Part shown: positions 34,810 to 43,055 of the stretch, in pieces
Position numbering within the stretch: the stretch's first letter is position 1
Layout of the letters: each line of letters opens with the position of its first letter
Source: Chryseobacterium takakiae
GTDB taxonomy: Bacteria > Bacteroidota > Bacteroidia > Flavobacteriales > Weeksellaceae
Direction of reading: 5' to 3'
Assembly (NCBI RefSeq): GCF_900129385.1
Contig: NZ_FQVO01000001.1
Location: 186,001 to 250,000, forward strand
Length of the DNA: 64,000 bases
The notes under the pieces: generated by a model
Databases searched by the model: none
What the model saw: only the letters and a program-made list of their open reading frames with translations
Told to the model about the DNA's origin: nothing
Position numbers and translations under genes: made by a program

Positions 34810-34902
34810 CACTTTTTAATAGATATTTGCTTCCTTTGGTATATTAATTGTACAAATATTAAGCAAGTAAAACTAGTATATTAACTATTAAAAAAAACGA
34901 AA

Positions 34903-35250
34903 ATGTCTAAGAAAAACAATACAGCGGGTATTTTGGCAGGGCTTCTTGCAGGTGCTGCGGCGGGTGTAATTTTAGGAATGCTTTATGCTCCGGAAGAAGG
35001 TAAGGAAACCAGAAAAAAAATTAAAGAAAAAGCCAATGATATTAAAGATCAGGCTAAAAATAAATACGGAGAGGTTTCTGAAAAGGTAAAAGACCAGTAC
35101 AGCAATATTTCTTCTACTTTCAAAGAAACAGCAAGTAACGTTGCTCACACGGTTAAAGACGGATACGATAAATACAAAGATCAGATTGTTTCAAAAACTG
35201 CAGATGTAGTAAAGAATGTAGAATCTGAACTAAATGATCTAAAACAATAA
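34903..35250 (+). CDS. YtxH domain protein
   Basis: A 115-residue protein with one N-terminal membrane helix (AGILAGLLAGAAAGVILGMLYAPEEGKETRKKI), the defining YtxH motif with APxxGxxxR. An amphipathic, Lys- and Asp-rich helical tail with LEA-like repeats follows. YtxH proteins are general-stress or envelope-associated; molecular function is unsettled. It heads a three-gene group with a holin-X-like protein and a third helical protein, resembling the stress cluster elaB-yqjE-yqjK of enterobacteria in architecture. Confidence 0.85.
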   Translation: MSKKNNTAGILAGLLAGAAAGVILGMLYAPEEGKETRKKIKEKANDIKDQAKNKYGEVSEKVKDQYSNISSTFKETASNVAHTVKDGYDKYKDQIVSKTADVVKNVESELNDLKQ

Positions 35251-35280
35251 AATAATTTATTTTTTTAGGTAAATTATGAG

Positions 35281-35312
35281 AAGGAACTTTATAAACAAAA
35301 GTTCCTTTTTTT
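35281..35312 (+). terminator. Terminator between the YtxH and holin-X genes
   Basis: AAGGAACTTT (35281-35290) and AAAGTTCCTT (35298-35307) form a perfect 10-pair stem followed by a T tract. Confidence 0.85.
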
Positions 35313-35331
35313 GTAACTTTAAATAAAAACA

Positions 35332-35640
35332 ATGATTGAAACTATTAAAGAATACGCATCAAAAAGAATTGACCTCCTGAAAATTGAAGCCACTGAAAAA
35401 TCTTCACTTTCAGCCGGAGTTGTTACCTATCTTGTTTTAATGTTGGTAGCCTTTGGTTTTTTCATTATCCTGTTCAACTTTGGGATTGCATTTCTTATCG
35501 GAAAAGCAGTAGGTGGTACTTCGTATGGATTTCTGATTGTAGCAGCATTTTATTTTCTTATCATGATGATTTTAATGGTATTTAAAAAGAAAATTGTAAA
35601 TTATGTCGCAGATCAGGTTATTAAATTTTTAAATCATTAA
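35332..35640 (+). CDS. Holin-X/YqjE-like membrane protein
   Basis: A 102-residue protein with two hydrophobic helices (VVTYLVLMLVAFGFFIILFNFGIAF and YGFLIVAAFYFLIMMILMVF) separated by a short GKAVGGTSYG turn. An N-terminal amphipathic segment (KEYASKRIDLLKIEATEKSS) precedes them, as in the Actino-holin-X/YqjE family. Despite the family name these are usually chromosomal envelope proteins and not phage holins. The stop is three bases before the next gene. Confidence 0.82.
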   Translation: MIETIKEYASKRIDLLKIEATEKSSLSAGVVTYLVLMLVAFGFFIILFNFGIAFLIGKAVGGTSYGFLIVAAFYFLIMMILMVFKKKIVNYVADQVIKFLNH

Positions 35641-35643
35641 ACT

Positions 35644-36141
35644 ATGGGCAGAAAGTATGAAAGCTTAGAAGAATTAAGAAGAAAGAAAAAACTGTTGAAA
35701 CAGGAAATCGAAGGATTGGAAGATCTTCTTACATTCAAGAACACAAAAGAAAGTTTAAGTGCATTCACCAATGGTTTGACAGATCCGTATCTCGAAGAAA
35801 AAGTAGATGAAGATGGCGACGAAAAAGTTGTTCTGAAAAAAGACGTAATTGCCAAACAGATCACTTCCGAAATAAAAGGAGCATTAATCAATAAAAACAC
35901 GGCAATGGGCATTGCAGGCTCTGCATTAAAAGGAGATGCTGTAGATATGCTGATTAAACTGGGAGTTACTGCCATTGTGGGAAACTATGCCAGAAAAAGC
36001 CTTAAAAGTTCAAATTGGAAAAGAAAAGTTGCCGGAGTAGCACTCATTTATCTTGCACCAATTGCATTAAGATTTATCAGAAAGAAACTGGAAAACTACC
36101 AGAAAAATCAAAGTGTTTCAAGCATGGAGCAGCTTATTTGA
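35644..36141 (+). CDS. Unknown protein of the YtxH/holin-X cluster
   Basis: A 165-residue protein. The N-terminal third is a predicted coiled coil (ESLEELRRKKKLLKQEIEGLEDLL), a charged middle follows, and the C-terminal half has a glycine-containing hydrophobic segment (AVDMLIKLGVTAIVGNYARKS) and a second (VAGVALIYLAPIALRFIRKKL). It begins three bases after the holin-X gene, so it is almost surely co-translated with it. I do not recognise a named family; a membrane-anchoring role next to the other two is inferred. Confidence 0.75.
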   Translation: MGRKYESLEELRRKKKLLKQEIEGLEDLLTFKNTKESLSAFTNGLTDPYLEEKVDEDGDEKVVLKKDVIAKQITSEIKGALINKNTAMGIAGSALKGDAVDMLIKLGVTAIVGNYARKSLKSSNWKRKVAGVALIYLAPIALRFIRKKLENYQKNQSVSSMEQLI

Positions 36142-36212
36142 GTTGTAGTGTGGGAGCGTTTGAGTGTTTTAAGTTATTTATGATTCATCAACTCTCCCAC
36201 TCTCAAACTCTA

Positions 36213-36944
36213 TTACTCTCTTTCACTGAAAAGTTGCCCTAAAATAATACCCGCAGCCATAGAGACATTAAGGCTCTCCGTAGATTGTGATTTTCCGAAT
36301 CTGGGGATCATAACGCTTTTTTCCAAAAGTTTTTCGGTTTCAGGACGCATTCCGTTTCCTTCATTTCCAAGGATCAGATTCATTTTTTCAGGTCTGCTAA
36401 ATGAATAGATATTTTCACCGTCCATATCCGTACCGATATTGATATTTTTAGTTCCGGAAAGATATTCCACTAAATCGCTGTAAATAACATTCACTCTTGT
36501 AAAAGATCCCATGCTGGCCATGATCACTTTAGGATTATAAAAATCAACCGTATCTTTACTACAGATAATCTGCTCAATACCAAACCAGTCGGCAAGACGT
36601 ATAATTGTACCCATATTTCCCGGATCCTGAATGCCATCCAGCACAAGCTGAAGATTTCCATCATTCAGCTTTTTCTCTTCATTAAGGTAACAAACGGCAA
36701 CAGAATCTTTCGGATTTTGCAGAAAGCTTATTTTTTTAAGCTCATTATCAGAAATATGGGTTACAGGAACATTCGCACGGTCCAATTTTTGCGGATCGGT
36801 AGAAAATATTTCTTTAATTTTAAAGTTAGAATTGAAAAGTTCAGTGATCGTTTTATTACCTTCAACCAAAAACAAATTGTATTTTTGTCTGAACTTTTTT
36901 TTATCTAAAGATTGTAAAACTTTTATTGTATGAGCTGTAAGCAT
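36213..36944 (-). CDS. TrmH/SpoU family RNA 2'-O-methyltransferase
   Basis: SAM-dependent methyltransferase with the trefoil-knot SPOUT fold. The start at ATG 36944 gives 243 residues (MLTAHTIKVLQSLDKKKFRQ). An N-terminal substrate-binding domain (KKKFRQKYNLFLVEGNKTI) precedes the SPOUT domain, whose motifs are QDPGNMGTIIRLADWFG (about 107-123), NLILGNEGNGM (about 192-202) and the knot ending in SLNVSMAAGIILGQL (about 221-235). The RNA target is not evident. It starts inside the beginning of the divergent tamL gene. Confidence 0.92.
   Translation of the reverse strand: MLTAHTIKVLQSLDKKKFRQKYNLFLVEGNKTITELFNSNFKIKEIFSTDPQKLDRANVPVTHISDNELKKISFLQNPKDSVAVCYLNEEKKLNDGNLQLVLDGIQDPGNMGTIIRLADWFGIEQIICSKDTVDFYNPKVIMASMGSFTRVNVIYSDLVEYLSGTKNINIGTDMDGENIYSFSRPEKMNLILGNEGNGMRPETEKLLEKSVMIPRFGKSQSTESLNVSMAAGIILGQLFSERE
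36880..36887 (+). promoter_or_regulatory. Possible -7 box for tamL inside trmH
   Basis: TATTTTTG matches TAnnTTTG and lies 42 nt upstream of the tamL start, within the trmH-type coding sequence. No good -33 TTG is present. Confidence 0.4.
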
Positions 36945-39527
36945 TATAAGAATTCTCCTCAAAAGTATTATAAAATTATATCATTTGCAACATTTGTAGG
37001 TCTCCTTTATGCTTGTAGCACCACCAAAAAGGTTCCGGACGGAGAATATCTGCTGGTACAGAATAATTTTGAATTTGAAGATAAAAAAACTCCGTTTGAT
37101 GGTGAACTGAAAGGCTATGTACAGCAAAAGCCAAATAAAAGGCAGTTTCTTTTTATGCCGCTCAGTTTATGGCTTTATAATGCTGCCAATCCAAAATATG
37201 ATACGCTTCTAAACGAATATATGACGTATCCTAATGAATTGAGAAATCAAAAACTAAGAGATTCTCTTTTTATTAAATACAATATGAAAAGCAGTGTTGG
37301 CAAAAGCTTATTTTTTGACAGGTTATATCATAACTGGGGTTCGGCACCTGTAATCCTGGATCAGACTAAAACGGAAAAAAGTGCGGAATCAATAGAGAAA
37401 AGACTTACCTACCGCGGATATTGGGATGCCGAAGTAAAGTTTAAACATGATCTTGATTCAGCAGCAAAAAAAGCAGCGGTAACCTATTTTATTACCCATA
37501 AAGATCCTACCTACATCAAAGATTACTACTATAACATCACAGACCCGGCTGTAAAAAATATCTATCAGCAGAAGATCAGGGAAAGTCTGATCAGGCAGGG
37601 ACAGATATTGGATCAGACAGTTCTTGAAAAAGAAGTCACGAGAATCAATGATCTGATGAAGGATTACGGATATTACCGGTTCAATAATCTGGGGGACGAA
37701 GTTTATTTTATCGCCGACTCCCTAAAAAGCAGAAAGCAGGTTCCTTTAACCCTTGAAATCCATAAAGATTCTCTGGACAGCCCGTACAAAGTTTCTACAA
37801 TAGGGAATATTGATGTTGCCATTGTAGATGAAGTTGGAGATTATCCTAAAAATACAAAAAAAGACAGCTTAAGAGGAATACGTTTTCACAAGGTAAATAA
37901 TCAATACGATTCAAGAGCAATATGGAGGGCGATTACTGTTGGAAATAAACAGGTATATGATCAGAAAAAATTTGATCTTACCAGAAGAAATCTTTTGGCA
38001 ATGAACAATTTCAGCATACTCAAATCAAGAGACTCTTTAAGACACGGAGGCGGTGCTGCCCCCAATGACAGTATCATTGATGTAATGTATGTTCTTAAAC
38101 CACTTCCGAAATATGAGCTCAAGCTCGGTACGGATGTCAATTATTCCCAGCTGCTGAATCTCGGGGTATCTCCTTCGGTAGATCTTACGACAAGAAATGT
38201 TTTTGGCGGAGCAGAAAACCTTTCCACCAGCCTTTCGGGAACTTTCGGATCCATAAGAAGTACCAAAGATATCAACAGCAGGGTTCTTGCTTATGAAATT
38301 TCCGCCCAGGCATCTTTAAATTTTCCAAGATTGCTATTGCCTTTCGATTATTATAAATTGCTTCCGAAACGGTACAGTCCTACATCATCCATCGTGTTGG
38401 GAGCTTCCGTGCAAAATAATATCGGTCTTGGAAGGGTAAACTTTAATACGGGTTTAAATTATCTTGCCACCGTAAACGACAAAGTGTCTCACAGGCTTAC
38501 CATATTCAATACGCAGCTGAGTTTAACCAAAAATAAAGATGCTTATTATGATTATTTCGTGAATGATGATGAAATAAGAAGAGAAGTATTTAATGATTAT
38601 TTTGCATTCAACCCTTCCCTAGCGCAACAATTCGCTTCAGGACAAAAGACGATAGACGAAGTCTCAAAAGAAATTGTATTAGATACGGATTATGTTTCAA
38701 CACTCAATCAGCAGGGAGCTGACAAACTTTTAGCATTTTTGGGAACGCTTGTCAATAAAGACCGCCAGACACAGGATGTTTTAATTTCTTCTTTTATTTA
38801 CAATTTTGTATATAATGAAATCGGGAAAAAAGATTATCCCAACTCATTTTATTTTAACGGTAAAGTAGAACTTGCAGGAAATATCTTCAGCATTTTTAAT
38901 CAGAAAAGAAATGAAGGCGGAGTTATTACCAGTCCCGAAAGAACTATTTTCGGTGTTCCATATGCACAATTCGTAAAATTTGATTTTGATATCAGAAAAT
39001 ATTTTAAATTTAGTAAAAATACCCTTGTGCTGCGGCAGTTTGTAGGGCTTGGAATTCCTTACGGAAACTCTTCCAGCATGCCGGTAATCAGATCCTATTT
39101 TAACGGCGGAGCCAATGATATCAGGGCGTGGGTGCCTTTTGGCGGACTAGGTCCTGCAGATTCACAAATCGATGAGCGCGTACGTACTTACATTACGGAA
39201 AACCTGAAACTTACCACCAATATTGAATTCAGGGTTCCGTTTAATGAAACCTATGAAGGAGCGCTTTTCACGGACATCGGTAATATCTGGTCTTTGAAAA
39301 ACTCTAATGAAGCTGCTTCGGATGAGTTTAAGCTTAATAAATTCCTCAAACAGGTCGGTGTCGGGAGTGGTTTCGGGTTAAGGGCAAACATTGCTTATAT
39401 CACCTTAAGACTTGATCTTGCGTATAAAATGTATGATCCTAATAAACCTGAAGGCGACCGATGGAGACTGAAATATTTCCAGCCGTTTAAACCAACATTG
39501 AATATCGCATTCGGATATCCGTTCTAA
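36930..39527 (+). CDS. tamL: BamA/TamA-family outer-membrane lipoprotein (TamL)
   Basis: Outer-membrane assembly factor. The 865-residue protein has a signal peptide ending in LLYAC, predicting a lipidated N-terminus, which is the Bacteroidota TamL variant of TamA. POTRA-like repeats occupy about residues 30-420 (for example AESIEKRLTYRGYWDAEVKF and VLEKEVTRINDLMKDYGYYRF). The Omp85 barrel follows, with GGANDIRAWVPFGGLGP as the conserved loop motif VRGF/Y-like segment and a terminal FGYPF. The start codon overlaps the trmH start region, and the stop overlaps the convergent SanA-like gene by four bases. Confidence 0.9.
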   Translation: MSCKHYKNSPQKYYKIISFATFVGLLYACSTTKKVPDGEYLLVQNNFEFEDKKTPFDGELKGYVQQKPNKRQFLFMPLSLWLYNAANPKYDTLLNEYMTYPNELRNQKLRDSLFIKYNMKSSVGKSLFFDRLYHNWGSAPVILDQTKTEKSAESIEKRLTYRGYWDAEVKFKHDLDSAAKKAAVTYFITHKDPTYIKDYYYNITDPAVKNIYQQKIRESLIRQGQILDQTVLEKEVTRINDLMKDYGYYRFNNLGDEVYFIADSLKSRKQVPLTLEIHKDSLDSPYKVSTIGNIDVAIVDEVGDYPKNTKKDSLRGIRFHKVNNQYDSRAIWRAITVGNKQVYDQKKFDLTRRNLLAMNNFSILKSRDSLRHGGGAAPNDSIIDVMYVLKPLPKYELKLGTDVNYSQLLNLGVSPSVDLTTRNVFGGAENLSTSLSGTFGSIRSTKDINSRVLAYEISAQASLNFPRLLLPFDYYKLLPKRYSPTSSIVLGASVQNNIGLGRVNFNTGLNYLATVNDKVSHRLTIFNTQLSLTKNKDAYYDYFVNDDEIRREVFNDYFAFNPSLAQQFASGQKTIDEVSKEIVLDTDYVSTLNQQGADKLLAFLGTLVNKDRQTQDVLISSFIYNFVYNEIGKKDYPNSFYFNGKVELAGNIFSIFNQKRNEGGVITSPERTIFGVPYAQFVKFDFDIRKYFKFSKNTLVLRQFVGLGIPYGNSSSMPVIRSYFNGGANDIRAWVPFGGLGPADSQIDERVRTYITENLKLTTNIEFRVPFNETYEGALFTDIGNIWSLKNSNEAASDEFKLNKFLKQVGVGSGFGLRANIAYITLRLDLAYKMYDPNKPEGDRWRLKYFQPFKPTLNIAFGYPF
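36960..36990 (-). promoter_or_regulatory. Promoter of the trmH-type gene inside tamL
   Basis: Minus-strand TACTTTTG (36960-36967) matches TAnnTTTG and has a TTG 20 nt upstream (36988-36990). It lies within the first codons of tamL. Confidence 0.6.
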
Positions 39528-40141
39528 TCCGGTGAAATTCCTAAAGCAAAATACACGACAGCAACCGTTCTGGCTAAAATCTCCCGGAATTGGTTTCTGT
39601 AGTAGCTTTCAGGCTTGGTAACGTCCTGGGCGTCAAATCCCAGTGCGTTCATATTGTTGTTCCTTGCAAAAAGCAATGCCCGGAGATTGTGGAAACCCTG
39701 CGACACAATAATTACATTATCTTTTCTATACACATCTTTACAGCGAAGAATACTTCGGTAGGTGTTAAATCCTTTCGGGTCTTCGATAATGATTTCTTCC
39801 GGAACTCCTTCCTGGTAGATCAGGTAATTTTTCATCGCTGCAGGTTCATCGTATCCTTTGCTTTTTTCACCACTCACCAATATTTTTTTTATTTTTCCAT
39901 GGTGATAAAGTAATGCTGCCGCGTCCATTCTTTTGGTGAAATACGGATTGGATTGTCCGGATCGCATTTTTGGTGAAGTTCCCAAAACCAACGCAACTTC
40001 TCTCGGCGGAATTTTAGAGATCTTGTTGTATGTCCGCCCGTCCGTGAGCGCGAAAACCCAGGCATTAGCAAGACATATCAGCAGGATCATGATCTCCACT
40101 GATATCAATATGAGGTTAAATATGTTTTTTATTATTCTCAA
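39524..40141 (-). CDS. SanA/YdcF-type DUF218 membrane protein
   Basis: A 205-residue protein with one N-terminal membrane helix (IFNLILISVEIMILLICLANAWVFAL) and a DUF218 domain. Motifs are VALVLGTSPKMRSGQSNPYFTKRMDAAALLYHHGKI, ILVSGEKSKGYDEPAAMKNYLI and VIIVSQGFHNLRALLFARNNN. Members such as SanA and ElyC act in envelope integrity and peptidoglycan precursor handling. The start overlaps the end of the reductase gene by four bases, and the stop codon overlaps tamL's on the opposite strand. Confidence 0.88.
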   Translation of the reverse strand: MRIIKNIFNLILISVEIMILLICLANAWVFALTDGRTYNKISKIPPREVALVLGTSPKMRSGQSNPYFTKRMDAAALLYHHGKIKKILVSGEKSKGYDEPAAMKNYLIYQEGVPEEIIIEDPKGFNTYRSILRCKDVYRKDNVIIVSQGFHNLRALLFARNNNMNALGFDAQDVTKPESYYRNQFREILARTVAVVYFALGISPD

Positions 40142-41262
40142 CTCAGATCAAAGTTAAGCTTTATTTTCTTGCTTTTGGCAACAGACATACAAGCCAGGAT
40201 ATGTCTTTTTTCTTCTTCTTTTTCCGTAAGATATTCATTTTCCAGCAGCTCTACCTTGCCTTCTTCAAGAATGCATTCGCAGCTTCCGCAAATGCCGGAT
40301 TTGCACGAATACGGAACCGCAAACTTCTGAATCAGCAATTGCTGCAATATTCTTTCCTTATTATCCGGAAGATTAGTAACATAAGTTTTTCCAAGCATCG
40401 TAAATTCTACATCAATATTTTCGATAATCGGAAATTCTTTTTCCACAGGATAAATATCGTCATTATATTCCTCAAAAAGTTCAAAATGTATATTTTTCTT
40501 AGGGATTCCGTGGTGATAACAGGCATTGGCCAATGTTTTAATCATATCTCCTTTCCCGCAGATCAGGACTTCGTCTACAGCATCCCAGATCGTAGATTCT
40601 TCATCGGTATCGTCCAAATGAAGAATCTGATTGATGATAAGGCTCAACTTTTTATCATCCAATCTTCCGTGAAAAAAACTGTTCGATTGGTTTTCCCTGG
40701 AAAAGAAATAAAAAATCTGAAGCCTCTCGCCGCAGGTCCGGGCAAGATTGTCGAGCTGGTCGCGGTAAATCATGTCCTCAGAAGATTTGTTGCCAAAAAA
40801 AAGGAAAAGTCTTGTTCTTGGTTCTGTATGAAGAATGTTTTTAAAATGACTGAGAATAGGCGTAATTCCAATACCTGCAGCAAATCCAACAATGGTTCTG
40901 AACTCGCTGGGTTTGGAAATGAGTGTAAATCTTCCGGCCGGTTCACTTACCAGCAGAAGATCTCCTGTATGATAATTTCTGAATAATTCTGCTGCGTCTC
41001 CTTCTGGGGAATTCATCTTTATTCCCAAAGCAATTTTTTTTTCGTACGGTGCGGAAGTCATTGAATAATCTTTGATAACATTCTGCCCGTGAGACCTGAA
41101 TTGTATACTGACAAACTGTCCTGCTTCAAACCTGAAATTCTCCTTCAAATCCTCCGGAATTTCAAACTCCAGAGAAAAAGTATTTTTGGTCAGTTCTTCC
41201 TTTTTCGTTATTTTTAGCCAATGAAACTTTGTAAGTTTCCCCTTATAGATTTGTTGTTCCAT
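40138..41262 (-). CDS. PaaE-like NAD(P)H oxidoreductase with 2Fe-2S domain
   Basis: Soluble electron-transfer flavoprotein of 374 residues. Domains in order: FAD-binding (VKDYSMTSAP, the RxYS-type motif, with EPAGRFTL), NAD(P)-binding (VGFAAGIGITPILSHFKNIL), and a C-terminal plant-type ferredoxin domain with CKSGICGSC and a fourth Cys in ILACMS. PaaE serves phenylacetyl-CoA epoxidase, but no paa genes are nearby, so the partner oxygenase or desaturase is unknown. The ATG overlaps no upstream gene; the divergent TlpA gene starts only 28 nt away. Confidence 0.88.
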   Translation of the reverse strand: MEQQIYKGKLTKFHWLKITKKEELTKNTFSLEFEIPEDLKENFRFEAGQFVSIQFRSHGQNVIKDYSMTSAPYEKKIALGIKMNSPEGDAAELFRNYHTGDLLLVSEPAGRFTLISKPSEFRTIVGFAAGIGITPILSHFKNILHTEPRTRLFLFFGNKSSEDMIYRDQLDNLARTCGERLQIFYFFSRENQSNSFFHGRLDDKKLSLIINQILHLDDTDEESTIWDAVDEVLICGKGDMIKTLANACYHHGIPKKNIHFELFEEYNDDIYPVEKEFPIIENIDVEFTMLGKTYVTNLPDNKERILQQLLIQKFAVPYSCKSGICGSCECILEEGKVELLENEYLTEKEEEKRHILACMSVAKSKKIKLNFDLS

Positions 41263-41271
41263 ACTTCAATT

Positions 41272-41279
41272 CAAAAATA
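41272..41279 (-). promoter_or_regulatory. Likely -7 box of the PaaE-like reductase gene
   Basis: Minus-strand TATTTTTG (TAnnTTTG) is in the 28-nt gap between the two divergent starts; its -33 region would fall within the TlpA reading frame. Confidence 0.45.
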
Positions 41280-41290
41280 GATAAAAAATA

Positions 41291-41845
41291 ATGAAAAAGA
41301 TAATCTTATCCACCCTTTTCCTAATTTCGGTTTTCAGCTGTAAAAAAGAATCTGCTAAAACAGAAGACGGAATGGCTGTGCAGGATTCTGCTTCTGTTTC
41401 AGAAACTACACAAGCTCCTGCTGCTTTAAAGATGTTTACTGCTGAACAGACTTCCGAGTTTTTAGGTAAAAAAAATGACACTTTATATGTTACCAATTTT
41501 TTTGCCACATGGTGTGGGCCCTGCGTGAAGGAAATTCCTCATTTTAAAAATAAAATCCAGGAACTTAACGGAAAACCTGTTAAAATTACTTTTGTAAGTG
41601 TTGACAGTAAAAATGACTGGAATACAAAAGTTCAACAGTTTGTGGATGAGCAGGGAATCCGCAACAATACAATATTGTTAGACGGGCAGCAGCTTGGCGG
41701 TGATTTTTTTGCTGCTAATTTTAAAAGCTGGGATGGCGGTGCAATTCCCTTTACTTTTATGAGAAAAGGTGATAAAACAGATGAGACTTTGGGAATGATA
41801 AGTGAAGAACAGCTCACCGAAAAAATCAATTCTCTTTTAAAATAA
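41291..41845 (+). CDS. TlpA/ResA-type thioredoxin-fold lipoprotein
   Basis: A 184-residue lipoprotein with lipobox ISVFSC (Cys 17) and a thioredoxin fold. The redox motif is NFFATWCGPCVKEIPHF (WCGPC about residue 74-78), and the cis-Pro segment is GAIPFTFMRKG near residue 155. Such proteins reduce or oxidise cysteines of exported proteins or take part in cytochrome maturation. It is followed after 15 nt by the FecCD permease gene. Confidence 0.92.
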   Translation: MKKIILSTLFLISVFSCKKESAKTEDGMAVQDSASVSETTQAPAALKMFTAEQTSEFLGKKNDTLYVTNFFATWCGPCVKEIPHFKNKIQELNGKPVKITFVSVDSKNDWNTKVQQFVDEQGIRNNTILLDGQQLGGDFFAANFKSWDGGAIPFTFMRKGDKTDETLGMISEEQLTEKINSLLK

Positions 41846-41860
41846 AACGTCGGGCTTTTT

Positions 41861-42832
41861 ATGTCAGATCAATTTAAAATCCTGTGTTTGGTATTAATTC
41901 TTGCTATTTTGCTTGCAGCAGTAGTAAACCTGAACACAGGATTTTTAAGTTTGAATGTAAAGGATTTTTTTACAGAATCATCGAACGGCCAGATAGCTGA
42001 AATTCGCGTAAACCGTTTGCTGGTAATGCTTTTAGCAGGAATTTCCATTCCGACTTCAGGATTTCTGATGCAGGAATATTTCCAGAATCCTCTTGCCGGT
42101 CCGGATATTCTGGGTATAACTTCCGTGGCGAGTTTATCAGTGGCATTTTACATTTTTTTTTCACATGATTTGCTGATTCCGGAAATTCTTCAAAATAGCT
42201 TTCTAAGTCTATCAGCCATCGCAGGAAGCTTACTGATGATGCTCATTTTCCTTTCCGTCACAAGAAAATTTCAGGATAAGTCTTATTTAATTATTTTCGG
42301 TTTCCTCATATCGGCCTTTTCCGGAGCGGTTGTTTCTTTATTGCAATTGTATGCGGAGAATCAAAGTTTAAAAAATTATATTTTGTGGTCTTTCGGAGCG
42401 AATAATATGGTTTCCAGAAATCAGATTTATGTACTGTCCGTTTTAATTTCAGCTGGCTTATGGGTTTGTTTTAAAACGATAAAGCCGCTGATTGGGAATT
42501 CATTAGGTACTTCATATGCGCAAAGTCTGGGCGTTAATCTCAATCAGCTCAAAATTTTTGTTATTATTGCCTCATCCCTGCTTTCAGCTTCGGTAACAGC
42601 TTTTTTAGGTCCGGTTTTATTCATCGGAATTATAGTTCCCCACTTCTGCAGATTAATTTATAACCCGGCAAAACTCTGGCAGCAATGGATTTTGAACATG
42701 TTTTTAGGGATGCTCATCATGCTGATCTTCTCCATAATCGCAGAAAAAACACAGATTCCGTTGAATGTGATAAGTTCAGTCTTTGGGATTCCTGTAATTT
42801 TGGGAATGCTTTTGAAGCAGAATAGAGTTTAA
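41861..42832 (+). CDS. FecCD-type ABC importer permease (iron, haem or cobalamin)
   Basis: A 323-residue inner-membrane protein with about ten helices in the BtuC/FecCD pattern. Signature stretches are IRVNRLLVMLLAGISIPTSGFLMQEYFQNPLAGPDILGITS (start of the family core), LWSFGANN, and GPVLFIGIIVPHFCRLI with the coupling region near residue 255. BtuCDF systems import metal chelates or cobamides. The ATPase gene follows after a repeat-containing gap. No substrate-binding protein is adjacent, so the substrate remains open. Confidence 0.93.
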   Translation: MSDQFKILCLVLILAILLAAVVNLNTGFLSLNVKDFFTESSNGQIAEIRVNRLLVMLLAGISIPTSGFLMQEYFQNPLAGPDILGITSVASLSVAFYIFFSHDLLIPEILQNSFLSLSAIAGSLLMMLIFLSVTRKFQDKSYLIIFGFLISAFSGAVVSLLQLYAENQSLKNYILWSFGANNMVSRNQIYVLSVLISAGLWVCFKTIKPLIGNSLGTSYAQSLGVNLNQLKIFVIIASSLLSASVTAFLGPVLFIGIIVPHFCRLIYNPAKLWQQWILNMFLGMLIMLIFSIIAEKTQIPLNVISSVFGIPVILGMLLKQNRV

Positions 42833-42871
42833 AAGTGAATTGTAAATGGGTAAATTGTTAATTTTAAAATT

Positions 42872-43045
42872 CTCTCGCGGATTTTGCAGATGGCGCAGAT
42901 GTTTGAGTATATTTTTTAATTTTATTCCAAGTTTGTCATTCCGTAGAAATCCAAATTAACTTTGTAGAGATGCTTTAAGCATGACAAAATAAATATAAAA
43001 AAATAGATTAAAAATCCGTGAAAATCCGTGAAATCCGCAGGAAAT
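42872..43045. repeat. Nested intergenic repeats between permease and ATPase genes
   Basis: Outer segments TCTCGCGGATTTTGCAGAT (42872-42890) and the reverse of AAATCCGTGAAATCCGC (43024-43037) are imperfect inverted repeats. Within lies a 57-nt unit bounded by TTTGTCAT (42932-42939) and ATGACAAA (42981-42988), an eight-base inverted repeat. This suggests one small element inside another. Confidence 0.55.
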
Positions 43046-43055
43046 AAAAAAACAA

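Noticed and set aside
35332..35640. Phage holin, hence prophage remnant
   Set aside because: The holin-X/YqjE family is mostly chromosomal and no phage gene is near.
40201..40986. 261-codon plus-strand frame opposite the PaaE-like reductase
   Set aside because: Composition is that of an antisense frame (rich in Phe, Lys, Asn), no domain is visible, and the minus-strand protein has complete FAD, NAD and 2Fe-2S motifs.
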